This document shows, one piece after another, positions 55,479 to 63,075 of a stretch of 64,000 nt of DNA. Positions within the stretch are counted from its first letter, which is position 1, and every line of letters begins with the position of its first letter. Position numbers and translations under genes: made by a program. The DNA lies in NCBI RefSeq assembly GCF_013744875.1, contig NZ_CP059399.1, forward strand, positions 4,030,001 through 4,094,000. Reading direction: 5' to 3'. The notes under the pieces were generated by a model, which did no database searches, was not told the DNA's origin, and saw nothing but the letters and a program-made list of their open reading frames with translations. The DNA comes from Nocardia huaxiensis (GTDB lineage: Bacteria; Actinomycetota; Actinomycetes; Mycobacteriales; Mycobacteriaceae).

Positions 55479-55699
55479 TCGGCACGCTGCTCACGCTCCC
55501 GCTGCTACCCGTCAAGGGGGTGCTGGCGCTGGCGGAGGTCATCGCCGAAGAGGTCGACAAGGAGCTCTACGGCATGCCCGCCATCCGCCGCCGCCTCGAC
55601 GAACTACAGCGCCTGCGTGCGGCCGGGCAGATCGAGGAAGACGACTACCGGCAGGCCGAACAGGAGCTGATCGGCCGCATGCTGCACCGGGGAGGGTGA
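55475..55699 (+). CDS. gvpG: Gas vesicle protein GvpG
   Basis: A 74-residue protein with a hydrophobic N-terminal helix (TLLTLPLLPVKGVLALAEVIAEE) and a charged helical C-terminus (IRRRLDELQRLRAAGQIEEDDYRQAEQELIGRM), the standard GvpG pattern. The ATG at 55475 overlaps the gvpF stop, and its stop overlaps the gvpO start. GvpG is an assembly factor. Confidence 0.92.
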   Translation: MIGTLLTLPLLPVKGVLALAEVIAEEVDKELYGMPAIRRRLDELQRLRAAGQIEEDDYRQAEQELIGRMLHRGG

Positions 55700-56016
55700 C
55701 CATCGTGACCGATGAGCAGCGTTCTCGCACCGGGAAATCCGCCGCCGGCGACCGCCTCTCCGCGAGCCAGACGGCGGCGGCCGGCACCCGGCACATCGCC
55801 GAGCTGACCGGCAAGGAGGTGGTCGGCGCGACCGGCGTCCGGCCGCGCGACGACGGCTGGACCGTCGAGGTGGAGGTGCTCGAGGACGCGCACATCCCGT
55901 CCTCCGCCGATGTGCTCGCCCTCTACGAACTGGAACTCGACGAGAACGGAGAGCTCCTGTCGTACCGCCGTATTCGGCGCGGGCGGCGCTGCGCGATCGG
56001 GGACGATCGGTCATGA
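55696..56016 (+). CDS. gvpO: Gas vesicle protein GvpO
   Basis: A 106-residue protein of the GvpO family (RHIAELTGKEVVGATGVRPRDDGWTVEVEVLEDAHIPSSADVLALYELELDENGELLSYRRIRRGRR). The first 30 residues are disordered. GvpO is needed for vesicle formation in haloarchaea and occurs in actinobacterial clusters. The GTG at 55696 overlaps the gvpG stop; an alternative GTG three codons later cannot be excluded. The stop overlaps the next gene. Confidence 0.9.
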   Translation: MTIVTDEQRSRTGKSAAGDRLSASQTAAAGTRHIAELTGKEVVGATGVRPRDDGWTVEVEVLEDAHIPSSADVLALYELELDENGELLSYRRIRRGRRCAIGDDRS

Positions 56017-56396
56017 CCCTGTCCTCCGGCGCGTACTCGGCGCGGCCCGCCCGCAGCGGCTCCGAACCCGCCAACCTCGGTGACATCCTCGAGCGCGTGC
56101 TCGACAAGGGCCTGGTCATCGCGGGCGACATTCGGGTGAACCTGCTCGACATCGAATTGCTCACCATCAAACTGCGATTGGTGGTCGCCTCGCTGGAAAC
56201 CGCACGCGAGGTGGGCATCGACTGGTGGGAGCGTGACCCCTGGCTGCGGGGTGACCGGGCGCTGGCCCGGGACCCCGACGGCGAACGCGCCATCGCGGCC
56301 AACCAGCCCCGTGGCCTCGCGTCCGCCGACGAATTGCGTTCGGAGAACGACAGATTGCGACAGCGCATCGCAGAATTGGAGGGCCGAGATGGCTGA
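56013..56396 (+). CDS. gvpJ: GvpJ-like protein of the GvpA superfamily
   Basis: A 127-residue GvpA-superfamily protein. The core (LGDILERVLDKGLVIAGDIRVNLLDIELLTIKLRLVVASLETAREVGIDWW) differs from the GvpA core by GDIRVNLLDIELL, typical of the minor GvpJ/M type. The tail ends in a short coiled coil (SADELRSENDRLRQRIAELEGRDG). It overlaps gvpO by four bases at its start and gvpL by eight at its end. GvpJ proteins shape and cap the vesicle. Confidence 0.85.
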   Translation: MTLSSGAYSARPARSGSEPANLGDILERVLDKGLVIAGDIRVNLLDIELLTIKLRLVVASLETAREVGIDWWERDPWLRGDRALARDPDGERAIAANQPRGLASADELRSENDRLRQRIAELEGRDG

Positions 56397-57282
56397 CGTA
56401 GAGGTATCCCAGCTCCCCGGGCGGCTGCCCGGAACACCGACCACCCTGCCCGGCATGCCGGAGGCGACCACCTCCGAGGAGCCGATGGGACCGACCGCTG
56501 TGTGGATCTACGCCGTGCACCACAGCGCCGACACCGGTCCCATCGGTATCGGGGAGAACCGCACCGGCGTGCGCAGCAATCGCGCCGTCACCGGCGTGAG
56601 CGGGGAGGAGGTGCGCGTGGTGGAGGCCGACGGCCTGGCCGCCGTGGTCGGCTCGGTCCCGCTGACCGACTTCGCCCCGGATGCGTTGCAGCGCAACCTG
56701 AACGACCTGGACTGGCTGGCCGGCACCGCGCAAGCGCACAATGCCGTCATCGAATCCGTCGCCGCCGGGCGAACGGTCGTGCCGGTGCGCCTGGCGGTGC
56801 TGTGCCATGACGACGACGGGGTGCGCGCCATGCTGGCCGAGCGGCACGACGACTTCACCGAGGCACTGAGCCTGGTGGAAGGCCGCGCGGAGTGGGGCGT
56901 GAAGGTCTTCGCGCACCCCGAGCCCGCCGAGGAGCCCGGTCAGCGCCCCGCCTCCGGGGCCGACTATCTGCGTGGCCGTCGAGATGCCCTGCACCGCAAC
57001 GAGACCGAGCGTGACGAGGCCGCCCGCGCCGCCGACGAACTGTTCCAGGCGCTGTGCCCGTACGCGGTGGCGTCGCGGCATCGTCCGCTCACCGATTCGT
57101 CGCTGGCGGGCCGGGAGACCCCGATGCTGCTCAATGCCGCCTACCTGGTGGACGAAGCCCGCGCTGACGAATTCCGCACGGCGCTGGACGAATTCACCGA
57201 TCATCCGCTGCTGGAAGTGGAACCCACCGGCCCCTGGCTGCCCTACTCCTTCGTGGGCGCCATCGGAGACGGCAACCCATGA
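56389..57282 (+). CDS. gvpL: Gas vesicle protein GvpF/L (second copy)
   Basis: A 297-residue GvpF/L family protein, diverged from the copy at 54696. It has a 35-residue Pro/Thr-rich head, then AVWIYAVHHSADTGPIGIGENRTG, VVEADGLAAVVGSVPLTDF, AQAHNAVIESVAAGRTVVPVRLAVLCHDDDGVRAML, and a C-terminus VEPTGPWLPYSFVG. The ATG at 56389 overlaps gvpJ by eight bases and the stop overlaps gvpS. Called gvpL by its place in the usual actinobacterial order J-L-S-K. Confidence 0.9.
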   Translation: MADVEVSQLPGRLPGTPTTLPGMPEATTSEEPMGPTAVWIYAVHHSADTGPIGIGENRTGVRSNRAVTGVSGEEVRVVEADGLAAVVGSVPLTDFAPDALQRNLNDLDWLAGTAQAHNAVIESVAAGRTVVPVRLAVLCHDDDGVRAMLAERHDDFTEALSLVEGRAEWGVKVFAHPEPAEEPGQRPASGADYLRGRRDALHRNETERDEAARAADELFQALCPYAVASRHRPLTDSSLAGRETPMLLNAAYLVDEARADEFRTALDEFTDHPLLEVEPTGPWLPYSFVGAIGDGNP

Positions 57283-57560
57283 CGCGAACGCGCCCGCCCG
57301 CCCTCACCCCGGAGCGGGCCGCGTCGCGCCACCCCGCCGCTCCACGAAACCCGTACGCCGACCGCGAGATCGCGCTCATCGACCTGATCGATCGGGTGCT
57401 GGCGGGCGGCGTGGTCATCTCCGGCGACATTGTGCTGTCCATCGCCGGAGTCGACCTGGTGCACATCTCGCTGCGCACCCTCATCTCCTCCGTCGCCTCT
57501 CTCCTGGATGCCCGAGCCACACCTGATGACCGAGAATCTCCGCGCCAAGAACGCCAGTGA
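57279..57560 (+). CDS. gvpS: GvpS-like protein of the GvpA superfamily
   Basis: A 93-residue protein with the shortest GvpA-type core of the cluster (ALIDLIDRVLAGGVVISGDIVLSIAGVDLVHISLRTLISSVASL). Together with gvpA and gvpJ it makes three GvpA-superfamily members. The ATG at 57279 overlaps the gvpL stop, and its last 35 bases overlap gvpK in another frame. GvpS is found next to gvpK in actinobacterial clusters. Confidence 0.85.
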   Translation: MTRTRPPALTPERAASRHPAAPRNPYADREIALIDLIDRVLAGGVVISGDIVLSIAGVDLVHISLRTLISSVASLLDARATPDDRESPRQERQ

Positions 57561-57831
57561 CAGAATCGAACTCGACCCGACCACCGTGGAACGCGGCCTG
57601 GCCACGCTGGTGCTCACCATTGTCGAACTGCTGCGCCAGCTGATGGAGCGACAGGCCGTGCGCCGCATGGAGGCGGGCGATCTCACCGACCGTCAGATCG
57701 AGGAAGTGGGCGTGACGCTCATGCGCCTCGACGACGCCATGAACGACCTGCGCGCCCACTTCGACCTCAGCCCGGAGGATCTGAATATCGACCTCGGGCC
57801 CCTGGGGCCGCTGCTTCCGCGAAACCTCTGA
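57526..57831 (+). CDS. gvpK: Gas vesicle protein GvpK
   Basis: A 101-residue GvpK. The family block is ELDPTTVERGLATLVLTIVELLRQLMERQAVRRMEAGDLTDRQIEEVGVTLMRLDDAM, and the protein ends LNIDLGPLGPLLP. The ATG at 57526 lies inside the end of gvpS (35-base overlap); no good ribosome site is seen, so translational coupling is likely. Last gene of the gas-vesicle cluster. Confidence 0.92.
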   Translation: MTENLRAKNASDRIELDPTTVERGLATLVLTIVELLRQLMERQAVRRMEAGDLTDRQIEEVGVTLMRLDDAMNDLRAHFDLSPEDLNIDLGPLGPLLPRNL

Positions 57832-57913
57832 GCCATAGCCGAACTCGTGTGGCTCGGCCGATAGCGTTGAGCCACTGATGGTTTCAGCAGTGTTGGTTTC
57901 CGCAGTGTTGGTG

Positions 57914-58306
57914 TCAGCCGCCCAGTGTTCCGAGCGGGCCGCTGCCCGATCCGAGCGGACCGGCGTTGTGCGCCGGGTTCGTCTTGGACTTGGCCATCGC
58001 CCGGGTGACAGCCGCCGCCACCAGTAGCACGACCCCGACGATGAGGGCCGCCACCCATGCGGGTGTCGCCAGTGCGATCAGCAGCACCACCGCCGCGACC
58101 AGTCCGCCCCCGCCGTACAGCGCCAGAACCCCCGCCGCCGCAGTCAATTTGGCGCGGGCCCCGACCTGCGGCATGCGCCCGACGGTCTCGTTGATCGCCA
58201 CCTGAACCTGTTCGCGCACCAGCTCGGCCAGCTGATCGGTTCCCAGCCCCGTCACATCCGAGAGCGGGAACCCGCCCTGTCCACGCCCGCCAGGCATCTC
58301 CACCAT
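57914..58306 (-). CDS. Holin-X-like (phage holin superfamily III) membrane protein
   Basis: A 130-residue protein. A polar N-terminus containing VTGLGTDQLAELVREQVQVAINETVGRMPQVG is followed by two close membrane helices (AAAGVLALYGGGGLVAAVVLLIALA and WVAALIVGVVLLVAAAVTRAM) and a Gly-rich tail. This matches the putative actinobacterial Holin-X family, which is common in chromosomes and not proof of a phage. The ATG at 58306 is set by the aggagg site just before it. It converges on the gas-vesicle operon. Function unknown, perhaps envelope stress related. Confidence 0.8.
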   Translation of the reverse strand: MVEMPGGRGQGGFPLSDVTGLGTDQLAELVREQVQVAINETVGRMPQVGARAKLTAAAGVLALYGGGGLVAAVVLLIALATPAWVAALIVGVVLLVAAAVTRAMAKSKTNPAHNAGPLGSGSGPLGTLGG

Positions 58307-58435
58307 GTCCGTATTCCTCCTCACGACAGCGACTCCTACTCAGCGCCTACCCGAATGCCACCCCGCTATGCGCCGACACACGGTCGCGCCCGACATTGCG
58401 CTGTTCTGTCGCCCGCCACCGCTACTCTGCCCGAC

Positions 58436-59089
58436 ATGGTCAAACCGGAGTCGGCCCTGCGCCGCCTGATGCGGGATACGGGAAAGCTCCTGCAGCCCTA
58501 CGGGTTCGAAGGTGACGAGCCCACCTGGGTGCGCGTCGAGGACGACGGGGTGGCCGCGGTCGGCCGCACCCGGGTGCAGCGCACCTGGACGGGCGGCGCG
58601 CAGGTCATGCGATTCGGGTTGACCTTGAACGCCACTCCGGTGGCCTGGTGGGAGTTCTGCAACTGGCGCGCCGCCCGCCACGGCGCGGCGCCGGTCGAGC
58701 TCGCGGCGGCCACCGGTCCGGGGCTGCTGACCGAGGCCGGGCTCCCGGAGGCCATGACCACGCTCTGGTCCATGAGCCCGGATGCCGCCGGACATGTGTC
58801 GCAGGCCGAGATCGACACCATCCGGGCCGAACTGCCCCGCCGCGTGCACGCCTACGCCCGCCGGGCGCTGCGACTACTGGAGCCTGGCTGTTACCTGGAA
58901 GAGCTTGTCGCGCTGCCGGATCCGCGCTTCGCGACCTGGGAGGCGATCGTGGTGCTGCTGGCCGGCGACGGGCCCGGCGCACGACTCGAGGACGCCTGCG
59001 AGCAACTGCGGCGGTGCTGCGCGGAACCGGATCGGGCCTACGTGGAGGACGTGATCGGTTACGCGCAGCACCGGACCGCTCTCGTCTGA
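58436..59089 (+). CDS. DUF4304-like protein of unknown function
   Basis: A 217-residue protein. Its first half resembles DUF4304 (LRRLMRDTGKLLQPYGFEGDEPTWVRVEDDGVAAVGRTRVQRTWTGGAQVMRFGLTLNATP), a domain of unknown function. The second half is helical and ends ALEDACEQL-like DACEQLRRCCAEPDRAYVEDVIGYAQHR. The ATG at 58436 is preferred because the conserved part starts right after it. It is divergent from the Holin-X-like gene and converges on the MpaB-type gene. DUF4304 proteins are sometimes found in polymorphic toxin or immunity settings, but nothing here supports that. Confidence 0.68.
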   Translation: MVKPESALRRLMRDTGKLLQPYGFEGDEPTWVRVEDDGVAAVGRTRVQRTWTGGAQVMRFGLTLNATPVAWWEFCNWRAARHGAAPVELAAATGPGLLTEAGLPEAMTTLWSMSPDAAGHVSQAEIDTIRAELPRRVHAYARRALRLLEPGCYLEELVALPDPRFATWEAIVVLLAGDGPGARLEDACEQLRRCCAEPDRAYVEDVIGYAQHRTALV

Positions 59090-59096
59090 GCGCGGA

Positions 59097-60020
59097 TCAG
59101 ACGAGGGCCTTCTGCTTGCGGATTCGGCGCCGCACATCGCCCATCATGGATTTGGTGCCGGCGAATCGCAGGAAGCGGGGAATGAAGCGGTTCACGAAAC
59201 CCACAAAGAGGAAAAGGTTTTCGAAGCGGCGCTGATCGGTGGCACTCCACGGCACGCCCATCTGCTCCCGGAAATACGGCGGCAGGAATCCGGCGGTGAG
59301 GAAGCGCAGCAGGCCGCCGAACACCAGGCGCAGATACCAGTGGATCATGCGCAGGTGCAGCAGGTCGTCGACGTAGGCGCGGAAGGCGTCGTCGACGATC
59401 ACCTGCTCGCACGCCGCGAGCCAGTACTCGTCGAAATCGGCGCGGGTGGCGGGCCACAGCTCCGGCGGCACCTGCAGCGTGGTGCCGAAGGTCTCCCCGC
59501 CCTGGTAGAACGCCTCCTTCTGCTCGGCGTTCATCTTGCCGTGGATGAGCTGATGGGAGTCCTCGAAACCGATGTAGATGCAGGCCGCCACATACAGCTG
59601 CAGCTTGCGGTCGAAGGCGTTGTACTTGACCTTGGCGCCCGGCTTCGAAACCACCTGCCGGTGCGCCACATTCACCGCCTCGCGGAATTCGGCCTTCTCC
59701 TCGTCACTCCCGAGAATCGCCACCGCGAGGTAGGAAGCGGTGGTGCGCAAGCGTTTCCACGGATGCACCATCAGCGCGCCGGATTCGACCGTGCTCTCCA
59801 TGACACCGGCCGCCACCGCGGGATGGGCGAACTGCATGGCCACATTGGCGGCGGCGCCCGCGAACATCCAGAAGTCGAGTGCGTCGCCGAGCTGCGCCGG
59901 GCGCTTGCGCTGCGAGCGGTGGATCTCCGGGATGCGGATGCGGACCTGCTCGAGGGTCAGCGGTGAATGAGGCTGCGGGTCATCGTAATTCGGTTCCCAA
60001 GGCTGCGCTGCCGTGGTCAT
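59097..60020 (-). CDS. MpaB-family oxygenase (DUF2236)
   Basis: A 307-residue all-helical protein of the DUF2236/MpaB family, which includes latex-clearing protein and MpaB-type haem oxygenases. Landmarks are GDALDFWMFAGAAANVAMQFAHPAVAAGVMEST (with a conserved His), PWKRLRTTASYLAVAILGSDEEKAEFREAVNVAHRQV, and YVAACIYIGFEDSHQLIHGKM. The substrate is unknown. Start ATG 60020. The upstream region is AT-rich with two 10-base palindromes. It is divergent from the secreted glycine-zipper gene. Confidence 0.88.
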   Translation of the reverse strand: MTTAAQPWEPNYDDPQPHSPLTLEQVRIRIPEIHRSQRKRPAQLGDALDFWMFAGAAANVAMQFAHPAVAAGVMESTVESGALMVHPWKRLRTTASYLAVAILGSDEEKAEFREAVNVAHRQVVSKPGAKVKYNAFDRKLQLYVAACIYIGFEDSHQLIHGKMNAEQKEAFYQGGETFGTTLQVPPELWPATRADFDEYWLAACEQVIVDDAFRAYVDDLLHLRMIHWYLRLVFGGLLRFLTAGFLPPYFREQMGVPWSATDQRRFENLFLFVGFVNRFIPRFLRFAGTKSMMGDVRRRIRKQKALV

Positions 60021-60073
60021 GGGAGCCCCTTTCTGGGTAGAGCTGTACGCACGACTCCGCCCATTATGTTACT

Positions 60074-60100
60074 GAGAATTCTCGCTGATGGAACCGGTTC
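60074..60100. promoter_or_regulatory. Two palindromes upstream of the MpaB-type gene
   Basis: gagaattctc (60074-60083) and gaaccggttc (60091-60100) are perfect 10-base palindromes lying 54 and 71 bases from the MpaB start, in a 263-base AT-rich divergent region. They may be operator or promoter DNA; nothing else was recognised in the region. Confidence 0.35.
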
Positions 60101-60283
60101 TCCGGAAGAATTTTCCAGCAAATAAGGCACTCGGACGCATCTAAGTCGCTTATGGTTCTCTAGAGGTGGAGGAAAGTCGGGGCCGGTGAACCGCAAATCC
60201 GACTGGCGTGCAAGGGGTTCCGAGTAAGATCGGCGAGCAGCGTGATCACCGCAGGTTCGGGTCCGCTCCCGAGAGGCTCGACG

Positions 60284-61111
60284 GTGCTCCGCCGGATCGG
60301 GGACCGCATGTCCGTCTCTCGCGCACTCACCGTCCTATCAGTCCTTCCAGCCCTGTTCGTCGCAGGTCAGGGCATTGCCGCAGCCGCGCCGGAGAATCTC
60401 GAACCAGAGCAGGCGCGGGATCCGCACGTGCTGCGCCTCGGCACCGACACGGTACCGCTGCCCGAGTTCGTCGACACCCGGACTCGCGAGACCGCACAGG
60501 CCGCCATCGATCAGGCCGCGCGGCAGATCTCCGACGCCTACGACAGTGTGGGATTCTCCGAATCGCCGGCCGACCGCCGGATCGCGACCACGGTGGCCGG
60601 GGGAGCCATCGGCCTCTATGTCGGCAAGGCGATCGTGACCTTCCCGATCGCTGTCGCGGGATGCGGCGTGGGGATGGTCGTCGGCGGGATCGCGGGCGGC
60701 ATTGCCGGCGGCGTGCCCTCCGTCGGAGTCGGCGCGCCGCTGGGGGCGGCGATCGGCGGGCTGGCCGGATGTGTGATCGGCGGCGTGGCGGCCACGGTGC
60801 CCGCGGAAGTGGTCGGGATGACCGGCGGCGCGGTCATCGGTGGCGCCATCGGCAATGCGCTCGGCGCGGGAACCGATGAGCCGCAACCCGATTCCAACCC
60901 CGCGCCGGTCGCCCAGCCGAATCTCGCGCCGGTCGCGCAGCCCGATCCGCCGCTGCTCGATGCCGTCGCTGCCGTGCATCCGGAGGCCGAGGCCGCCGTC
61001 ACCTCCCTGCGCGGTGCCATCGCGGCCGTGCCCCCGCTGGATCCCGCGGCCTTCGGACCGTTCGCCGATTCGGCCAATGCGCTGCTGAGCGCGGTGCGGG
61101 CAGCCGTGTAA
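60284..61111 (+). CDS. Secreted glycine-zipper protein ('insoluble domain' type)
   Basis: A 275-residue protein with a Sec signal peptide (ALTVLSVLPALFVAGQGIAAAAPEN). Its middle carries glycine-zipper helices (GGAIGLYVGKAIVTFPIAVAGCGVGMVVGGIAGGIAGGVPSVGVGAPLGAAIGGLAGCVIGG), which insert in or pack against membranes. A Pro/Gln-rich linker and a helical C-terminus follow. Similar nocardial proteins are called insoluble domain proteins, and their role is unknown. The GTG at 60284 is preferred for the gagagg site seven bases upstream; the ATG at 60308 is an equally reasonable start. Confidence 0.75.
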   Translation: MLRRIGDRMSVSRALTVLSVLPALFVAGQGIAAAAPENLEPEQARDPHVLRLGTDTVPLPEFVDTRTRETAQAAIDQAARQISDAYDSVGFSESPADRRIATTVAGGAIGLYVGKAIVTFPIAVAGCGVGMVVGGIAGGIAGGVPSVGVGAPLGAAIGGLAGCVIGGVAATVPAEVVGMTGGAVIGGAIGNALGAGTDEPQPDSNPAPVAQPNLAPVAQPDPPLLDAVAAVHPEAEAAVTSLRGAIAAVPPLDPAAFGPFADSANALLSAVRAAV

Positions 61112-61240
61112 CCCGGGTCGCACAACCGGTTCCGCCAATCTTCTCGCCGGGCTTTGCGAGCCCGGTCACACCTGTGCGATAGTGAGCCGAACTATTGAAA
61201 CTGTCCGGTCTCACAATGGGCCGGAGATAGGGGTCGGTCG

Positions 61241-62644
61241 ATGAGGACCAGCCGTTCGCGCGGGCGGGTGCTGCGGTTCGGAACCGCCGTGGCCTGCGCT
61301 GTCGTCGCAGCCATGACCATTGGCGCGCCGGTGCAGGCCGCACCGGAGGAAGCGTCGCCACTGCCCATCGAGCCGGTGAAGGTCCTGCCGCTGCCGCCGG
61401 AACTGGATCCCGCCTTCTACAACCCGTCGGCGGCCGTGCTCGCCGCGACCGCGCCCGGCGGCATCATCGCGGCCCGGCAGGTCAATGTCGCCAACTTCGG
61501 CCTGATCCCGCTCAATGTCGACGCGTGGCAGGTGTCCTACCGCTCCAACAACTCTCGCGACGAGGCCGTCGCCGCGGTGGCCACCCTGCTCAAGCCGCGC
61601 GGTACCGCCGCGCAGCCGCGCAAGCTGCTCTCGGTGCAGATCGCCGAGGACTCGACCGCCGGCTACTGCAGTCCCTCCTATGCGCTGCAACACCTTTCGG
61701 CCGCGCCGTTCCTCGGGCAGATCGTCGCGCCCGCCGAATTCCTGTTCGCCCAGGCGGTGCTGCAACAGGGCATGGCCGTGGTGATCCCGGATCATCAGGG
61801 GCCCAACAACGCGTACGCGGCGGGCCCGCTCGGCGCGCGCATCACCCTCGACGGCATTCGGGCCGCGACCTCCTTCGCGCCGCTCGAAGTCGGCGAGGGC
61901 GCACCGGTGGGCCTCTACGGCTACTCCGGCGGTTCGATGCCGACCGCACACGCCGCCGAGATCCGCAAAACCTATGCGCCGGAACTGAATATCGTCGGTG
62001 CTGCCGCCGGCGGCGTGGGCGCGGACCTGGGTGCGACCCTGCTGATGGCGAACAATCAGGCCACCGCCGGTCTGGTGCTCGGCGCGGTCATGGGCCTGGC
62101 CAACGAGTACCCCGACTTCGACGCCATGCTGGATCAGAAACTCAACCTGCTCGGGCAGGCGCTGCGGGTGATCAAGTCGCCGCTGTGCGTCCAGTACCAC
62201 TCGTCGGTGCTGCCGTTCCTCAATATCACCGGTCTGATCGACAGCCCGGACCCGCTGCGGGAACCGGCGGTCGCGGCCATGCTCGAGGACACCCGCCTGG
62301 GTAAATCCGTCCCGGACATGCCGATGTTCATCTGGCATTCACGCTGGGACGAGATCCTGCCGCTGCCGTCCACCAACCAGCTCGTCGACACCTACTGCGC
62401 CGACCCGGGCGCACAGGTGACCTACACCCGCGACTGGGCCAGCGAGCACGTCATCGCCGAGGTGACCGGCGGTCCGGCCGCGCTCATGTGGCTGTTCGAT
62501 CGGCTCAATGGCGTTCCGGCGCAAGCGGGTTGCAGCACCACCGACGTGAGCTCCATGCTCGGCACCCCCGGTGAGCTGGAGATGATGGGCGGCGTCATCG
62601 GGGAGACCCTGGCCTCGTTCTTCGGCAAGGCCATCGGAACCTAG
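61241..62644 (+). CDS. Secreted LIP-family lipase
   Basis: A 467-residue exported alpha/beta hydrolase of the LIP family (Candida antarctica lipase A-like), abundant in nocardiae. The signal peptide is FGTAVACAVVAAMTIGAPVQAAP. The nucleophile elbow is GYSGGS (Ser near residue 229), the acid is in HSRWDEILP (Asp near 370), and the His is in SEHVIAE (near 402). Blocks such as VVIPDHQGPNNAYAAG and LNIVGAAAGGVGADL are family-typical. The ATG at 61241 follows ggagata. It probably frees fatty acids from host or environmental lipids. Confidence 0.92.
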   Translation: MRTSRSRGRVLRFGTAVACAVVAAMTIGAPVQAAPEEASPLPIEPVKVLPLPPELDPAFYNPSAAVLAATAPGGIIAARQVNVANFGLIPLNVDAWQVSYRSNNSRDEAVAAVATLLKPRGTAAQPRKLLSVQIAEDSTAGYCSPSYALQHLSAAPFLGQIVAPAEFLFAQAVLQQGMAVVIPDHQGPNNAYAAGPLGARITLDGIRAATSFAPLEVGEGAPVGLYGYSGGSMPTAHAAEIRKTYAPELNIVGAAAGGVGADLGATLLMANNQATAGLVLGAVMGLANEYPDFDAMLDQKLNLLGQALRVIKSPLCVQYHSSVLPFLNITGLIDSPDPLREPAVAAMLEDTRLGKSVPDMPMFIWHSRWDEILPLPSTNQLVDTYCADPGAQVTYTRDWASEHVIAEVTGGPAALMWLFDRLNGVPAQAGCSTTDVSSMLGTPGELEMMGGVIGETLASFFGKAIGT

Positions 62645-62662
62645 CAGTTTCCGCCGGTCACC

Positions 62663-62689
62663 AGCCCGTCAAAAATCTTTTGACGGGCT
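62663..62689. promoter_or_regulatory. 27-base inverted repeat between the lipase and the HTH gene
   Basis: Perfect 12-base arms (agcccgtcaaaa/ttttgacgggct) surround 3 bases. It begins 19 bases after the lipase stop, so it may end that transcript. It also covers the -35 region for a tactgt element at 62694-62699, which ends seven bases before the ATG at 62707, so it could equally be an operator for the next gene. Confidence 0.6.
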
Positions 62690-62706
62690 CGTGTACTGTT
62701 CGGGCC

Positions 62707-63075
62707 ATGCACGATCCCGGACACCTCGATGCGGCCATGCTGCGCGACTGGCTGCAGTCCGCACCGCCGCCCCCGGCCGCGGAACCCGAAGCCGCACAGG
62801 CGAATCTGATCCGTGCGGTGCTCGACAAGCAGGCGAGCGGGGAACCCCTGCCCACCGGTGTCCTCTATGCCTGCGTGCTCGCGCTGACCGCGGCCCGCAG
62901 CGAACTGGACCGGCTCGAACTGGATCTCATGCGGGCCGCCGCCGACAGCGGGCACAGCTGGGCCGTCATCGCCGAAGCCTTCGGCTACCGCTCGAAACAG
63001 GCCGCGCACGCGCGCGCCAGCGCCCTGCATCATCGGCTCGAATACCGTGCCGCGAGTCCGGACCGGGAGCAGTGA
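62707..63075 (+). CDS. Small helix-turn-helix protein preceding a DnaN paralogue
   Basis: A 122-residue helical protein. The C-terminal half contains a likely helix-turn-helix (MRAAADSGHSWAVIAEAFGYRSKQAAHARASAL, residues about 78-110), close to sigma-region-4 or Fis-like patterns; the middle (TGVLYACVLALTAARSELDRLELDL) is a helix pair. No family name can be given. The ATG at 62707 has no ribosome site and lies seven bases after a tactgt element, so the mRNA may be leaderless. Its stop overlaps the start of the clamp-like gene by one base (tgatg), so the two are co-expressed. Confidence 0.7.
   Translation: MHDPGHLDAAMLRDWLQSAPPPPAAEPEAAQANLIRAVLDKQASGEPLPTGVLYACVLALTAARSELDRLELDLMRAAADSGHSWAVIAEAFGYRSKQAAHARASALHHRLEYRAASPDREQ

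Noticed and set aside
57914..58306. Holin-like protein as a prophage marker.
   Set aside because: The Holin-X family is common as single chromosomal genes in actinobacteria. No other phage gene is nearby.
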